DNA of 64,000 nucleotides from SIG78 sp045635745 (GTDB lineage: Bacteria; Verrucomicrobiota; Lentisphaeria; Victivallales; Victivallaceae). The translations under genes and the position numbers were made by a program. The stretch spans positions 21,121 to 85,120 of the forward strand of contig JAZTWG010000053.1 of assembly GCA_045635745.1 (NCBI GenBank), in the 5' to 3' direction. The notes beneath the pieces are model-generated. The model was not told where the DNA came from, ran no database searches, and saw only the letters and a list, made by a program, of their open reading frames with translations. Positions within the stretch are counted from its first letter, which is position 1; each line of letters opens with the position of its first letter. Shown piece after piece: positions 33,938 to 42,471 of the stretch.

Positions 33938-35532
33938 TAAACTTTGGAAAAATCGGCAAATATTTGCTTGCGCTGGTGGTTTCGGCGGTGCTCATTTTCG
34001 GCATAAGCGCCACTCAGCGTAAACTTGATACAATGATCCGTCAGCACGATCTGTTCTTTACCGGCCAGATCAATAATGCTCCGCCGCTGGTGGCATTTAC
34101 CACCATGGCACTGGGGAGTTTCCGCGGACTTATTGCGGACTTGCTCTGGCTGCGGGCGGCATCGCTGCAGCAGGATAAAAATTATTTTGAAATGGTTCAG
34201 CTGGCCAGCTGGATCACAAAACTCCAGCCCCGCTTTGCCGGAGCCACGGCATACCTGGCATGGAACATGGCATATAATATATCGGTGACATGTTCGCTGT
34301 GGCAGGACAGATGGTACTGGGTGTGGGAAGGGATCAAACTGATCCGTGACGAAGCTTTGCTCTACAACCCCGGGGCGGCGAGATTGTACTGGGAGTTGGC
34401 GGTGATTTTTCAGCAGAAAATGGGTAACGTGCTGGATAATGCCAGCTATTACTACAAAGCGCGTCTGGCTACGGAGATGGAAGCTGTCATAACTCTGGAC
34501 CCCAAATGGGAGCAGTGGAGTACCATGCCCTATGCAGCGGAAGGCTTTATGAAGCTTTTCCCGGAAAGCGATCCCATGTGGGCCGCGGCTCGTAAAGCCG
34601 GTTTGCCGGGTTATGCTGCTTTGAATGAAAACTTCCGGATCAATTCCGTTTTGCCGGCTAAATTTGTGGATGCGTTGAAAGATGCCAAAAAAGCGGAAAA
34701 AATCGATGCAGCTCTGCGTACTGTCTGGCTGCACGATAAGTACCGGCTGCGTGCAGATTACATCCATAAGCTCAATATGGAATACGGCTCCATGGATTGG
34801 CGTTTGCCGGAAGCCCAGGCGATTTACTGGGCAAGCGAAGGTATCCGCATGACCGGGCACGATACGCAATGTTCGCGCATTATCGCCACCTGTCTGCAGG
34901 AAATGATGCGTGCCGGACGCATATTGTGGACCCATCAGGATGGTTACCGCTATTTGATCATTGCGCCTAATCTGGATATAGTCATGTCGGCGATCCGTAC
35001 CTATGACTGGGCGTATGATAAATCGAATAACATGGAAAGTTTCAAGACCGGCAAGATCAACTTCATGAAAAATGCTGCGGTGTTCCTTTTCTACTTCGGC
35101 AGATTGGATGAAACGCGTGAAGTCTATAAAATTCTGCAGAAAGATGATCATACGGTCAAATATCCGCCTTTTGCAGTATTTCTTGAACGCGAGCTCAAAG
35201 AGATCGTAGCCACCGCAACATTCAAACAGATAACCGACGTTATCAATGCCTTTATTCAGAACGCGCTCAATGCGGCGGTCAATGACGATGAAGAAAAGGT
35301 CGCTATGTATGAATTGATGGCCAAGAAAGTCTATGCCGATTATCAGAAAGGCATCCGTTCAGAAAAAGAACGCGGCCGCCGCGGTCTGGCGCCGTATAAC
35401 GAGATCCGCAATCAGGTGGTCAAAGATTATCTTGCCAATGCCAATCCCAAGGCGGCGGCAATCATCCGCTCCAAGATTCGCAGTCAGCAGCTTTTGCGTG
35501 ACAGCGAAGCGGTCAAAGAAGATAAAAAATAA
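33934..35532 (+). CDS. Membrane-anchored helical-repeat (TPR-like) protein
   Basis: 532 residues. A single N-terminal helix (Y-L-L-A-L-V-V-S-A-V-L-I-F-G-I) anchors a mostly helical periplasmic protein. The segment G-L-I-A-D-L-L-W-L-R-A, then W-I-T-K-L-Q-P-R-F-A-G-A-T-A-Y-L-A-W-N resembles the TPR-like repeats found beside ABC-2 exporters in several phyla. Probably an accessory subunit of the preceding ABC exporter. Last gene of the SPFH/ATPase/ABC block; a 22-bp palindrome follows. Confidence 0.6.
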   Translation: MINFGKIGKYLLALVVSAVLIFGISATQRKLDTMIRQHDLFFTGQINNAPPLVAFTTMALGSFRGLIADLLWLRAASLQQDKNYFEMVQLASWITKLQPRFAGATAYLAWNMAYNISVTCSLWQDRWYWVWEGIKLIRDEALLYNPGAARLYWELAVIFQQKMGNVLDNASYYYKARLATEMEAVITLDPKWEQWSTMPYAAEGFMKLFPESDPMWAAARKAGLPGYAALNENFRINSVLPAKFVDALKDAKKAEKIDAALRTVWLHDKYRLRADYIHKLNMEYGSMDWRLPEAQAIYWASEGIRMTGHDTQCSRIIATCLQEMMRAGRILWTHQDGYRYLIIAPNLDIVMSAIRTYDWAYDKSNNMESFKTGKINFMKNAAVFLFYFGRLDETREVYKILQKDDHTVKYPPFAVFLERELKEIVATATFKQITDVINAFIQNALNAAVNDDEEKVAMYELMAKKVYADYQKGIRSEKERGRRGLAPYNEIRNQVVKDYLANANPKAAAIIRSKIRSQQLLRDSEAVKEDKK

Positions 35533-35541
35533 TTGTCGCAC

Positions 35542-35563
35542 CCGGGCAGGAGCTCCTGCCCGG
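35542..35563. repeat. 22-bp perfect palindrome
   Basis: ccgggcaggag joined to its own complement with no spacer (35542-35563). Followed by an A-rich, not T-rich, segment, so likely a stability hairpin or weak terminator at the end of the ABC operon. Confidence 0.65.
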
Positions 35564-35606
35564 AAAATATAAATCAACAGGAAAGGATAAATCGGTAGTA
35601 ACTCTT

Positions 35607-35756
35607 ATGGATGGAGGAATTACTCAGTCGCATCAGGTGCTGACTATGGTCAGCGAGAGTATGGGAGAACCCTCTGAAGACCCTGGAAGTAGTAATGGCA
35701 ACGGGGGCAAGCCGGCGGTAAAAAGTGTATATCAGGCACCGGAGGTGCGGATATGA
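35607..35756 (+). CDS. Possible 49-residue small ORF coupled to the CNNM/CorC gene
   Basis: A short frame from ATG 35607 whose TGA overlaps the ATG of the next gene (ATGA at 35753-35756), a common coupling arrangement in this window. The product is polar, with a Gly/Asn/Ser-rich middle, and has no recognisable domain. No strong ribosome-binding site is seen (AAAGGA is too far). It could be a leader peptide or a chance frame. Confidence 0.4.
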   Translation: MDGGITQSHQVLTMVSESMGEPSEDPGSSNGNGGKPAVKSVYQAPEVRI

Positions 35757-37048
35757 TCAACACAGCATTGCTTGCGGGTATCAGTTTTTCATTGGACAAC
35801 AGCGAAGTTGTCTGGGCTTTGGTACTCCTCGTTGCCAGTATGGCGATGGCGATAATGGTGTCGTTTATGTGTTCACTGCTGGAGTCGGCGCTTTTGAGTC
35901 TGACACCCAGTCAGCTGGCAGATATAACGAACAAAAATCCCAAACGCGGCGAATTGTGTTCGCGTTTAAAGGATGATATTGAACAATCTCTGGCGGTGAT
36001 TCTCATCTGCAATACTGCCGCGCACACGATTGGTGCGGCGATTGCGGGTGCAGAGTTTGCCAAGCTTTTCGGAGCCGGCTGGCTGGGGGTGTTCACATTG
36101 GCGTTTACGCTGATAATGGTGCAGTATACAGAGATATTGCCCAAAACACTGGGCGTGCATTACAATTGCCGGATCATAGCAGTAAGTGCCGGAAGTCTGT
36201 TCTTCATGACCAGGTTAATGGCGCCGCTGATCAAACTGGTGCATTTGATCAACCGTCCTTTTGAAGTCAAGGATGATGACAATCAGCCCACGGCGGCGGC
36301 GGAGATCGCCGCATTGGCCAGTCTGGCGCGGCAGGAAAAAGAGATAAGCAGTCAGCAGGAGCGGATTTTGCTGGCTACGCCGAAACTTTCTGAACGGCGT
36401 GCCGACGAGATAATGCTGCCGGTGGAGAATATATCGTTTGTTTCTTCGACTCAAACGCTGGCGGAAGCGCTGAATACTGCTCCGGCGGACTTTCATACCC
36501 GGTATCCGGTGTGTGATAACGGCGATAAAGATAAGGTTTTGGGGTACATCAACTTCAAAGAGCTGGTGGCGACTTTCCGGGCGCATCCGGAACGGAACAA
36601 ATTGCGCGATATCGTGCGGCCGATAGCGTTTGTATCGCCGGATGTTTCGGCGGCAAATCTGCTGGAACGTTTCGCAGTGCAGCATGTACATCTGGCGATC
36701 GTGCAGAATGCTGCCGGCAGAACGCTGGGGCTGATTACGATGGAAGATATCGTTGAAGAACTCATCGGAGATCTTGATGATGAATTCGATCCGCTGCCCA
36801 AAACATTCTATTCGCCCAACGAAGGATTCTGGGTGATCGGCGGCGGAGTGATGGTTTCCATGGTCGCTGCGGAAACACCGCTGGCAGTGCCCAATGCGGC
36901 ATTGAGCTTGTCGGATTGGTTCTGCAATCAGCTGCGGCGCAGTCCCAAAACCGGCGATGTGGTGAAGTATCAGAATGCCGAGTTTTATGTGCGTAAGATC
37001 CGTCGCGGGCGGGTCATGGAATTTAACGTAAGGCGGACCGGGATCTGA
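35753..37048 (+). CDS. CNNM/CorC-type protein (DUF21-CBS-CorC_HlyC)
   Basis: 431 residues. DUF21 membrane domain with three to four helices (about 20-165; L-E-S-A-L-L-S-L-T-P is a typical segment), two CBS repeats (about 210-335, R-A-D-E-I-M-L-P at the start and M-E-D-I-V-E-E-L-I-G-D-L-D-D-E at the end), and a C-terminal CorC_HlyC domain. The family is implicated in Mg2+/Co2+ extrusion or transport; older annotation as hemolysin is unhelpful. GGAGG lies 5 nt before the ATG. Confidence 0.88.
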   Translation: MINTALLAGISFSLDNSEVVWALVLLVASMAMAIMVSFMCSLLESALLSLTPSQLADITNKNPKRGELCSRLKDDIEQSLAVILICNTAAHTIGAAIAGAEFAKLFGAGWLGVFTLAFTLIMVQYTEILPKTLGVHYNCRIIAVSAGSLFFMTRLMAPLIKLVHLINRPFEVKDDDNQPTAAAEIAALASLARQEKEISSQQERILLATPKLSERRADEIMLPVENISFVSSTQTLAEALNTAPADFHTRYPVCDNGDKDKVLGYINFKELVATFRAHPERNKLRDIVRPIAFVSPDVSAANLLERFAVQHVHLAIVQNAAGRTLGLITMEDIVEELIGDLDDEFDPLPKTFYSPNEGFWVIGGGVMVSMVAAETPLAVPNAALSLSDWFCNQLRRSPKTGDVVKYQNAEFYVRKIRRGRVMEFNVRRTGI

Positions 37049-37071
37049 TTCCGGGCTGTGACAGGAGTTTT

Positions 37072-37776
37072 ATGAAAAAGAAGAGTACAGCTGAAAAATT
37101 GCTGGCGGCTGCGGTGCTTATTCTGACTGCCGGATGTATTGACGTTGATTATGTGGGGCAGAGCTTTCCGGCTCTGCCCGCCGGAAGCAATGTTACTATC
37201 TATACGCCCGAGTCGCCATTGAGCGATCGCAGCTACCGAGCCATCGGCCGGGTCAGTATAACAGCTCCGGAAGGCACAACCCGGGGCGAGATCAATGAAA
37301 AGCTTACTGTTCTTGCCCGCGAACATGGTGCTGATACGGTAAATATCATATCGGTCAGACGGGTGGTCATCGGTCCCGGGGCACCGGATACTTCGATGGC
37401 AGCGCAACCCACATGGAACCGCGATGCACGCAATATGGGCGGCAATTATATTTACAGCAATAACTTCGGGCAAAGCAATGTAAATCCCCCGGTAAGCAAC
37501 ATAACCGAGTGGCAGATTAAGGCGCTGTTAATGGTTACGGAAGAGAAATTTCAGGCGATGAAAGAACTCTACAATAAGCAGCGAGTCAAATTGGATGAAC
37601 TTTCCGGCGGAGCCGCCGTTGCAGCTCCGGCTGCAAGCGCTGGAGTTGCGTTGGATCAAGCTGCTCAAAGTGTTGACATACCGCCGGCCAAACCGGTTGA
37701 AAAAACGGTGAAAAGTGCCCCAAAACCGCTGAAACTCGAGTTGGGAGCCGGCCCCGGGCAAACGGTTATTCTTTAA
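37072..37776 (+). CDS. Putative lipoprotein of unknown function
   Basis: 234 residues. A signal sequence with lipobox L-T-A-G-C (Cys22) marks it as a lipoprotein, a substrate for LspA at 1140. Residues 23-160 form a small mixed domain (R-A-I-G-R-V-S-I-T, then A-R-E-H-G-A-D-T-V-N-I) reminiscent of short periplasmic domains that place a conserved G-A-D near a strand; the C-terminus is Ala/Pro/Lys-rich. Downstream of the CNNM gene with a 23-nt gap. No function proposed. Confidence 0.7.
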   Translation: MKKKSTAEKLLAAAVLILTAGCIDVDYVGQSFPALPAGSNVTIYTPESPLSDRSYRAIGRVSITAPEGTTRGEINEKLTVLAREHGADTVNIISVRRVVIGPGAPDTSMAAQPTWNRDARNMGGNYIYSNNFGQSNVNPPVSNITEWQIKALLMVTEEKFQAMKELYNKQRVKLDELSGGAAVAAPAASAGVALDQAAQSVDIPPAKPVEKTVKSAPKPLKLELGAGPGQTVIL

Positions 37777-37793
37777 TTTAAGGAGTTAAGATA

Positions 37794-38276
37794 ATGGATG
37801 AAATGATCATAAAAAAGTTTGTGGCCCAAAAGCTGCATGAGGGTGTGAAACTTTCTGATATACAGGATATGCTGGCAGAAGAGTTGAATTGCAAGATGAC
37901 TTTTTTGGATTTACGCTTGATGGCAGCCGAACTTGAGGATGTGGATTGGTCGAAATTCGATCCGCAGGAAAAGAAAGCTGAAGAACCTGCCGCGGCTCCG
38001 GCTGCCGCTGAAAACAATGCCGCTGAAGAACCTGCCGCTGCCGCGGAAGCCGCCGCAGAAGCTGCCCCGGCAAGCGGTACTACAACTGTGGAATTGAGCC
38101 GCTTGAGCCGCCCCGGAGCTATGGCGCACGGCACGGTCAAGTTCGGTTCCGGCGCCAGCGCCGAATGGCTTATAGACGAAATGGGCCGGCTCGGGCTGGA
38201 TAAAGTTTCCGGCGAGCCGACTGAAAACGACATCGCCGAGTTTCAGGTGGAATTGCGCAAACTTTTCGGCAGATAA
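37794..38276 (+). CDS. Conserved-looking hypothetical protein with Ala/Glu-rich linker
   Basis: 160 residues. The N-terminal helical region (V-A-Q-K-L-H-E-G-V-K-L-S-D-I-Q-D-M-L) is separated by an Ala/Glu/Pro linker (about 62-95) from a compact C-terminal segment containing S-A-E-W-L-I-D-E-M-G-R-L-G and F-Q-V-E-L-R-K. Soluble. AAGGAG precedes it by 9 nt, so translation is convincing. I do not know its role. Confidence 0.7.
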   Translation: MDEMIIKKFVAQKLHEGVKLSDIQDMLAEELNCKMTFLDLRLMAAELEDVDWSKFDPQEKKAEEPAAAPAAAENNAAEEPAAAAEAAAEAAPASGTTTVELSRLSRPGAMAHGTVKFGSGASAEWLIDEMGRLGLDKVSGEPTENDIAEFQVELRKLFGR

Positions 38277-38285
38277 GGAAATTTT

Positions 38286-38687
38286 ATGCCTGAATTAAGT
38301 GTGAACAGCCGCCGTGATTGCGAGTTTATCGATATAACGCAAAAGATCAATGAACTGCTGCCGCAGAATATGAAATACGGCATCTGCCATATATTCTGTC
38401 CGCACACTACCGCCGGATTGACCATCAACGAAAATGCCGATCCGGATGTAAAGCACGATCTGTTGAAGAAACTCGATTCACTGATGCCGAAAAGCGAAAG
38501 CTATTATCAGCATTGCGAGGGCAACAGTGCGGCGCATCTCAAATCAAGTCTGTTCGGTGTATCGCTGGCGGTTCCTGTGCGTAACGGCAAACTGTGGCTC
38601 GGTACATGGCAGAGCGTGTATTTTTGTGAATTTGACGGTCCCAGAAGCCGCAAAGTACAAATATTGTTCCAGCCGGCAGAAAATTAA
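38286..38687 (+). CDS. YjbQ (UPF0047) family protein
   Basis: 133 residues, the normal size of the YjbQ family. Signature residues: C-H-I-F-C-P-H-T-T-A-G-L-T-I-N-E and H-L-K-S-S-L-F-G-V-S-L, then G-T-W-Q-S-V-Y-F-C-E-F-D-G-P-R. Some members have thiamine-phosphate synthase activity and the three conserved histidines bind metal; the physiological role is unsettled. The gene follows the orphan by 9 nt and is closed by a terminator. Confidence 0.9.
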   Translation: MPELSVNSRRDCEFIDITQKINELLPQNMKYGICHIFCPHTTAGLTINENADPDVKHDLLKKLDSLMPKSESYYQHCEGNSAAHLKSSLFGVSLAVPVRNGKLWLGTWQSVYFCEFDGPRSRKVQILFQPAEN

Positions 38688-38689
38688 AA

Positions 38690-38728
38690 AAACGGCTTCC
38701 CGACCGCAGATCGGGGAGCCGTTTTCTT
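38690..38728 (+). terminator. Terminator after yjbQ
   Basis: 14-bp stem (38690-38703 with 38711-38724, one G-U pair) and a T-rich tail. Confidence 0.8.
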
Positions 38729-38928
38729 TCGTCAGTTTGTCATTTGAATGCAATACTGTAGATATCGCACTCTTTGAAATTCATAAAAGTTAAAAAGTTA
38801 TAGTGCATTGCCGTTTTCATTGCAGATTTTCTGCATGAAGCCGCCGCCGCCGGAACGGATGAAAGCAGCAGACTGAAATTATAATCAATATCTTTGCGTA
38901 CAGCGTGCAAAGGTATTTTCTTAAAACA

Positions 38929-38974
38929 AAAAAGCTGCTGATAACCATCTGCGAGAGTTATACAGCAGCTTTTT
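38929..38974. terminator. Terminator of the long greA (minus strand), possibly bidirectional
   Basis: aaaaagctgctg (38929-38940) and cagcagcttttt (38963-38974) form a 12-bp stem; read on the minus strand it ends in a T-rich run. The 300-bp gap 38688-38988 otherwise holds nothing recognisable. Confidence 0.75.
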
Positions 38975-38988
38975 GAGCTTTGATTGGA

Positions 38989-41067
38989 TCACTCCATATC
39001 GGCGAGTACCGCTTCAGGCAGCGCTTCGATCGCTTTGATCTTGGCGGTGCGGTTGTCCGGCAGCGTTACAACATCGCCCAGCTGATGATGACGGAGCACT
39101 TCACCGAGCTTGGTTTTGTAAGAAAGGTAATTCTTTTCCGGATCGCCATCCCAGGCACCGAGGTAGTAATAAACTTCATCAGCCGCACCGGAGAACTCCA
39201 GAGTTACGGTCGTACCCAAGTCAACATAGCCGGTGGGTTTGATCGTGGCAAAATCCAGCGCATTGACTCTTGCCAGATCGCGTTCAAGCTCGTTGCGGCG
39301 GCGGGTAAGGAAGTTTCTGCGCTCTTTAGCTGCATCGAATTCAGCATTTTCGCGGAAGTCACCATGAGCGCGGGCAGTTTTGAGCGCTTCGCGGTTTTCC
39401 GGCTGATGAATGTTGATGATATCTTGCAATTCCTGCACCAGACGGCGGTGCGAGGCCAGCGAGGTGTAAATGGCTTCTTCCACTGCAGGCGCATCTTCCT
39501 GACTTCCGAGTATCTTGCTGCCGGCACCGGCTTCCAGATGTTCGCGGATGGCGTTGCTGTAACGCGAAAGTTTGACCAGCAGACTCTGGCGCTCGCCGGT
39601 GGTGAATGTGGAGGCTCCGGCCAGAGCCGCCACCAGGGCCGGAATGTCGCTGCCGGCAGTCTGCACAATGTAGTTCTGGAATTCCTCTTTATCCAGCAGC
39701 AGCGAATGCAGTTCACGCTGGGCGGCGCCCCACTCTTTAGGCAGACGGCTGTAATTGAGCGCCAGCACCACATTTTCCAATTTGATAAGCACTTCCAGCG
39801 CCGGATGCTTTTTGCGGTTTTTCCACGCCCACAACAGCAAATCGGCGGTCATCAACGGCGGATTGGCAAAGACCAGATCCAACAGTTCGCCATCCAGCTG
39901 CTCTGCGCAGACATTGATGCTTTTCAGGGGCAGTCTTACTGCCAGATAGGTCAGATATTCATCATCAAAGACCACGGCGGTAACTTTGGACAATTTTCCG
40001 GAGAATTTGACCGCCAGCGTACCCCATACTTCCAGATTTTCTAATTTTGCCGCAGTGGGATCCAGCGGCCAGAAAGGTGCTTTGCCTTTCAGCGGAGCGA
40101 GCGCTTTTTCCCATTCTGAAGCCGGCATCCGGTCAGCAATTTTGGCAATGATCGTGCAGAGCAATTTGGCTTCGCGGTTGGCCACATCGGTTTTGAGGTT
40201 GCTGAAAAATCTGGCAAAGGATTCCACCATTTCTTCATCAACGGTGTTGAGCTTGGCTTTGATTTCTTCGTCCAGCAGCAGATCCATTTCCTTAAGACTG
40301 CGGGCGGTCGCCGCACAGCGTTTGGCGGCTGTCGCGGCCGGCTTGGGCGCGCTGGCGCTGTTGTACCACGCTTCAAAGGCTTCGGCGTTGAGGGTCTGCG
40401 GCACCAGCAGACGTTCTGCCATGGCGCGGACTGCGCCTTCGCTCAAATGCACCACGCTTTCGGCAGCCACAATATTGCGGAAATCCGTTCCGGAGATCTG
40501 CAGCAGTTTGGCGGGCATGGAAAGCTTGTGGGTCGCCACCGAGTTTTTGAAGAAGTAGCCGCGTACAAGCATTTTATCCAACCCCACACCCAGTGCACCG
40601 CCTTCGGCAAGGTTGATTGCCACGGTTGCATTGAGTGCATCGACATTAGTTACCATACCCCACTTGCCGGAGTCGAAAATATAGGTCACAATACCGGACT
40701 TGATCGCCATGAGCCGTTCGATGCGGCGCAGTACTTCGCCGGGATGCACCGAATTATCGCGCAGCCCGATGGCGCGCAGAACGCCGAGCTTGCAGAGATA
40801 GGGCGGCAGAGTGGCTTTGATCGCCGCGGCCAGTACCTGACGGAATACGGCATTATCCGGAATACGCAATTTTGCAACTTCCAGACAGAACTGTGCATAT
40901 TCCGGCTCCAGCTCTTCGGGAAAATTTTCCCAGAGCAGCTGCAGCGAATCGGCGAATTCGCTCAAATCCCGGGTGTTGTTGTGTTCGCGCAAGGCTTTCA
41001 ACAGGGCGTTGAGATCGGCAATGCTGCAGCTTTCTGCAGCCTTCAGCAATAATTCTTCGGTAGTCAT
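38989..41067 (-). CDS. greA: GreA-type transcript cleavage factor with ~500-residue N-terminal extension
   Basis: 692 residues against about 158 for classical GreA. The last 160 residues are GreA: the coiled coil with A-R-A-H-G-D-F-R-E-N-A-E-F-D-A-A-K, where D and E lie at the coil tip, and a C-terminal FKBP-like domain ending G-D-V-V-T-L-P-D-N-R-T-A-K-I. The first 500 residues are helical, Ala/Leu-rich, and similar in kind to the extension of chlamydial GreA. It should stimulate RNA cleavage by backtracked RNA polymerase; what the extension does is unknown. GGAAG lies 8 nt before ATG 41067. Confidence 0.88.
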   Translation of the reverse strand: MTTEELLLKAAESCSIADLNALLKALREHNNTRDLSEFADSLQLLWENFPEELEPEYAQFCLEVAKLRIPDNAVFRQVLAAAIKATLPPYLCKLGVLRAIGLRDNSVHPGEVLRRIERLMAIKSGIVTYIFDSGKWGMVTNVDALNATVAINLAEGGALGVGLDKMLVRGYFFKNSVATHKLSMPAKLLQISGTDFRNIVAAESVVHLSEGAVRAMAERLLVPQTLNAEAFEAWYNSASAPKPAATAAKRCAATARSLKEMDLLLDEEIKAKLNTVDEEMVESFARFFSNLKTDVANREAKLLCTIIAKIADRMPASEWEKALAPLKGKAPFWPLDPTAAKLENLEVWGTLAVKFSGKLSKVTAVVFDDEYLTYLAVRLPLKSINVCAEQLDGELLDLVFANPPLMTADLLLWAWKNRKKHPALEVLIKLENVVLALNYSRLPKEWGAAQRELHSLLLDKEEFQNYIVQTAGSDIPALVAALAGASTFTTGERQSLLVKLSRYSNAIREHLEAGAGSKILGSQEDAPAVEEAIYTSLASHRRLVQELQDIINIHQPENREALKTARAHGDFRENAEFDAAKERRNFLTRRRNELERDLARVNALDFATIKPTGYVDLGTTVTLEFSGAADEVYYYLGAWDGDPEKNYLSYKTKLGEVLRHHQLGDVVTLPDNRTAKIKAIEALPEAVLADME

Positions 41068-41287
41068 AAAACACACACTTCCAAACTTGAAAAGTTACAA
41101 TTTTCCTTTAATATATCGCCAAAATTGCTTACGCGCAATACCGGAGAATGATTTTTTTTTCAAAAAAGCGTTTAAATAAGTGGAATTTGGCCGCTTGCAG
41201 GGGTATAGTATTCAAAGATTGACCCCGCGCAGCATTTTCTGCTGCTGTCGGTATGGTCATGTAAACAGAAAAAAAAGCAGGATTTTT

Positions 41288-42466
41288 ATGTCGGAAAAAG
41301 CTCCATTTCAGAACAATCAGAAGCGGGCGTGGTTTTATATGCCCACGCTCGATGGATATATTTTCCGGGAATTTATGATCAAATTTGCGATCCTGCTGCT
41401 GGTTTCCAATATACTGTTTCTGTTGAGTGATGTGCTTGATGACCTTTCGGACTTTATGGATAACGATGCATCCTGGACGGTCTATGTGCCTTATTTTCTT
41501 TTGAAAATGCCCGGTAATATACGTTTTGTGCTGCCCATAGCCACTTTGTTGGGGTGCATGTGGACCATGGCGACTTTCGGAAAAAATATGGAAGTAACGG
41601 CCATGCGGGCTTCAGGTGTATCGCTCTTCCGCTGCGGAGCTCCGATCCTGATGGTGGGGCTTTTGACGACCTTTGTCAATATCTGGTTCAACGAAGGATT
41701 GGTGCCTTTTACTGAACGGCGGGCGGGCAATCTTTACGCCATAGGTTCCGGCGATGTGAAAAAGATGACCATTGAGGATCAGAAACTTACTTACCGCAGC
41801 CCCGATAAACGCCGCACCTGGCTCTTTCAGCTGCCAGGCGAATCCGATGGAGCATTGGGCGTGGCCGGCAAAGATGGCCAACAGTACGATGTATCGGTGA
41901 AATTCTACCGTGCCGACGGCTCGCTGGAAAAAGATCTGACCGCCAAAAATGCCATTTACAAAGATGCTGTCGGCTGGATATTTGAAAATCTTACCATTAC
42001 TGAATACAGCAGCGACGGCCTTTTTGCCAAACCTGCGATAAAATTTCAGCGTTTCCGGCTGCCGGCTGACCGGGCTCCGGAAACTCCGGTGGATATACAG
42101 TATTCGGTCAAACCGGTGGAAGATCTGCCGAGCTGGGTGATTTTTGATCTGGTGGTCCGCACCAAAGATATGTCGCAGCGGAGCCGCAACGTTTACTGGA
42201 CCGTTTTCTTTTATCGGCTGGCATTCCCATGGTCATGTTTCCTTGCGTGTTTTCTGGGGATACCGCTGGCAACCAAGAGTGAGCGTACCGGTATACTTTC
42301 TTCGATCATTACAGCAGTGGGGATCATTGTCGGTTACATCGTTGCCGCCGAAATCTTTCTGGTGTTGGGCAAACAGGGATATGTCAACCCGGTGATTGCC
42401 GGGCTTGCGCCCACAGTGGCCTTTATCGCTTACGGTATTGATCGCGTGATCCGCAATCAGGCTTGA
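41288..42466 (+). CDS. LptF/LptG-family permease
   Basis: 392 residues of the YjgP/YjgQ family: the inner-membrane permease of the lipopolysaccharide transporter LptB2FG. Membrane helices near 40-60, 75-95, 110-130, then a large periplasmic beta-jellyroll (about 135-285) and three C-terminal helices (about 300-390). Motif G-I-P-L-A-T-K-S-E-R-T-G near 335 is typical. It implies an outer membrane with LPS or a related glycolipid. AGGA precedes ATG 41288 by 5 nt. Only one copy is seen here, so F or G is not decided. Confidence 0.88.
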   Translation: MSEKAPFQNNQKRAWFYMPTLDGYIFREFMIKFAILLLVSNILFLLSDVLDDLSDFMDNDASWTVYVPYFLLKMPGNIRFVLPIATLLGCMWTMATFGKNMEVTAMRASGVSLFRCGAPILMVGLLTTFVNIWFNEGLVPFTERRAGNLYAIGSGDVKKMTIEDQKLTYRSPDKRRTWLFQLPGESDGALGVAGKDGQQYDVSVKFYRADGSLEKDLTAKNAIYKDAVGWIFENLTITEYSSDGLFAKPAIKFQRFRLPADRAPETPVDIQYSVKPVEDLPSWVIFDLVVRTKDMSQRSRNVYWTVFFYRLAFPWSCFLACFLGIPLATKSERTGILSSIITAVGIIVGYIVAAEIFLVLGKQGYVNPVIAGLAPTVAFIAYGIDRVIRNQA

Positions 42467-42471
42467 GAACT

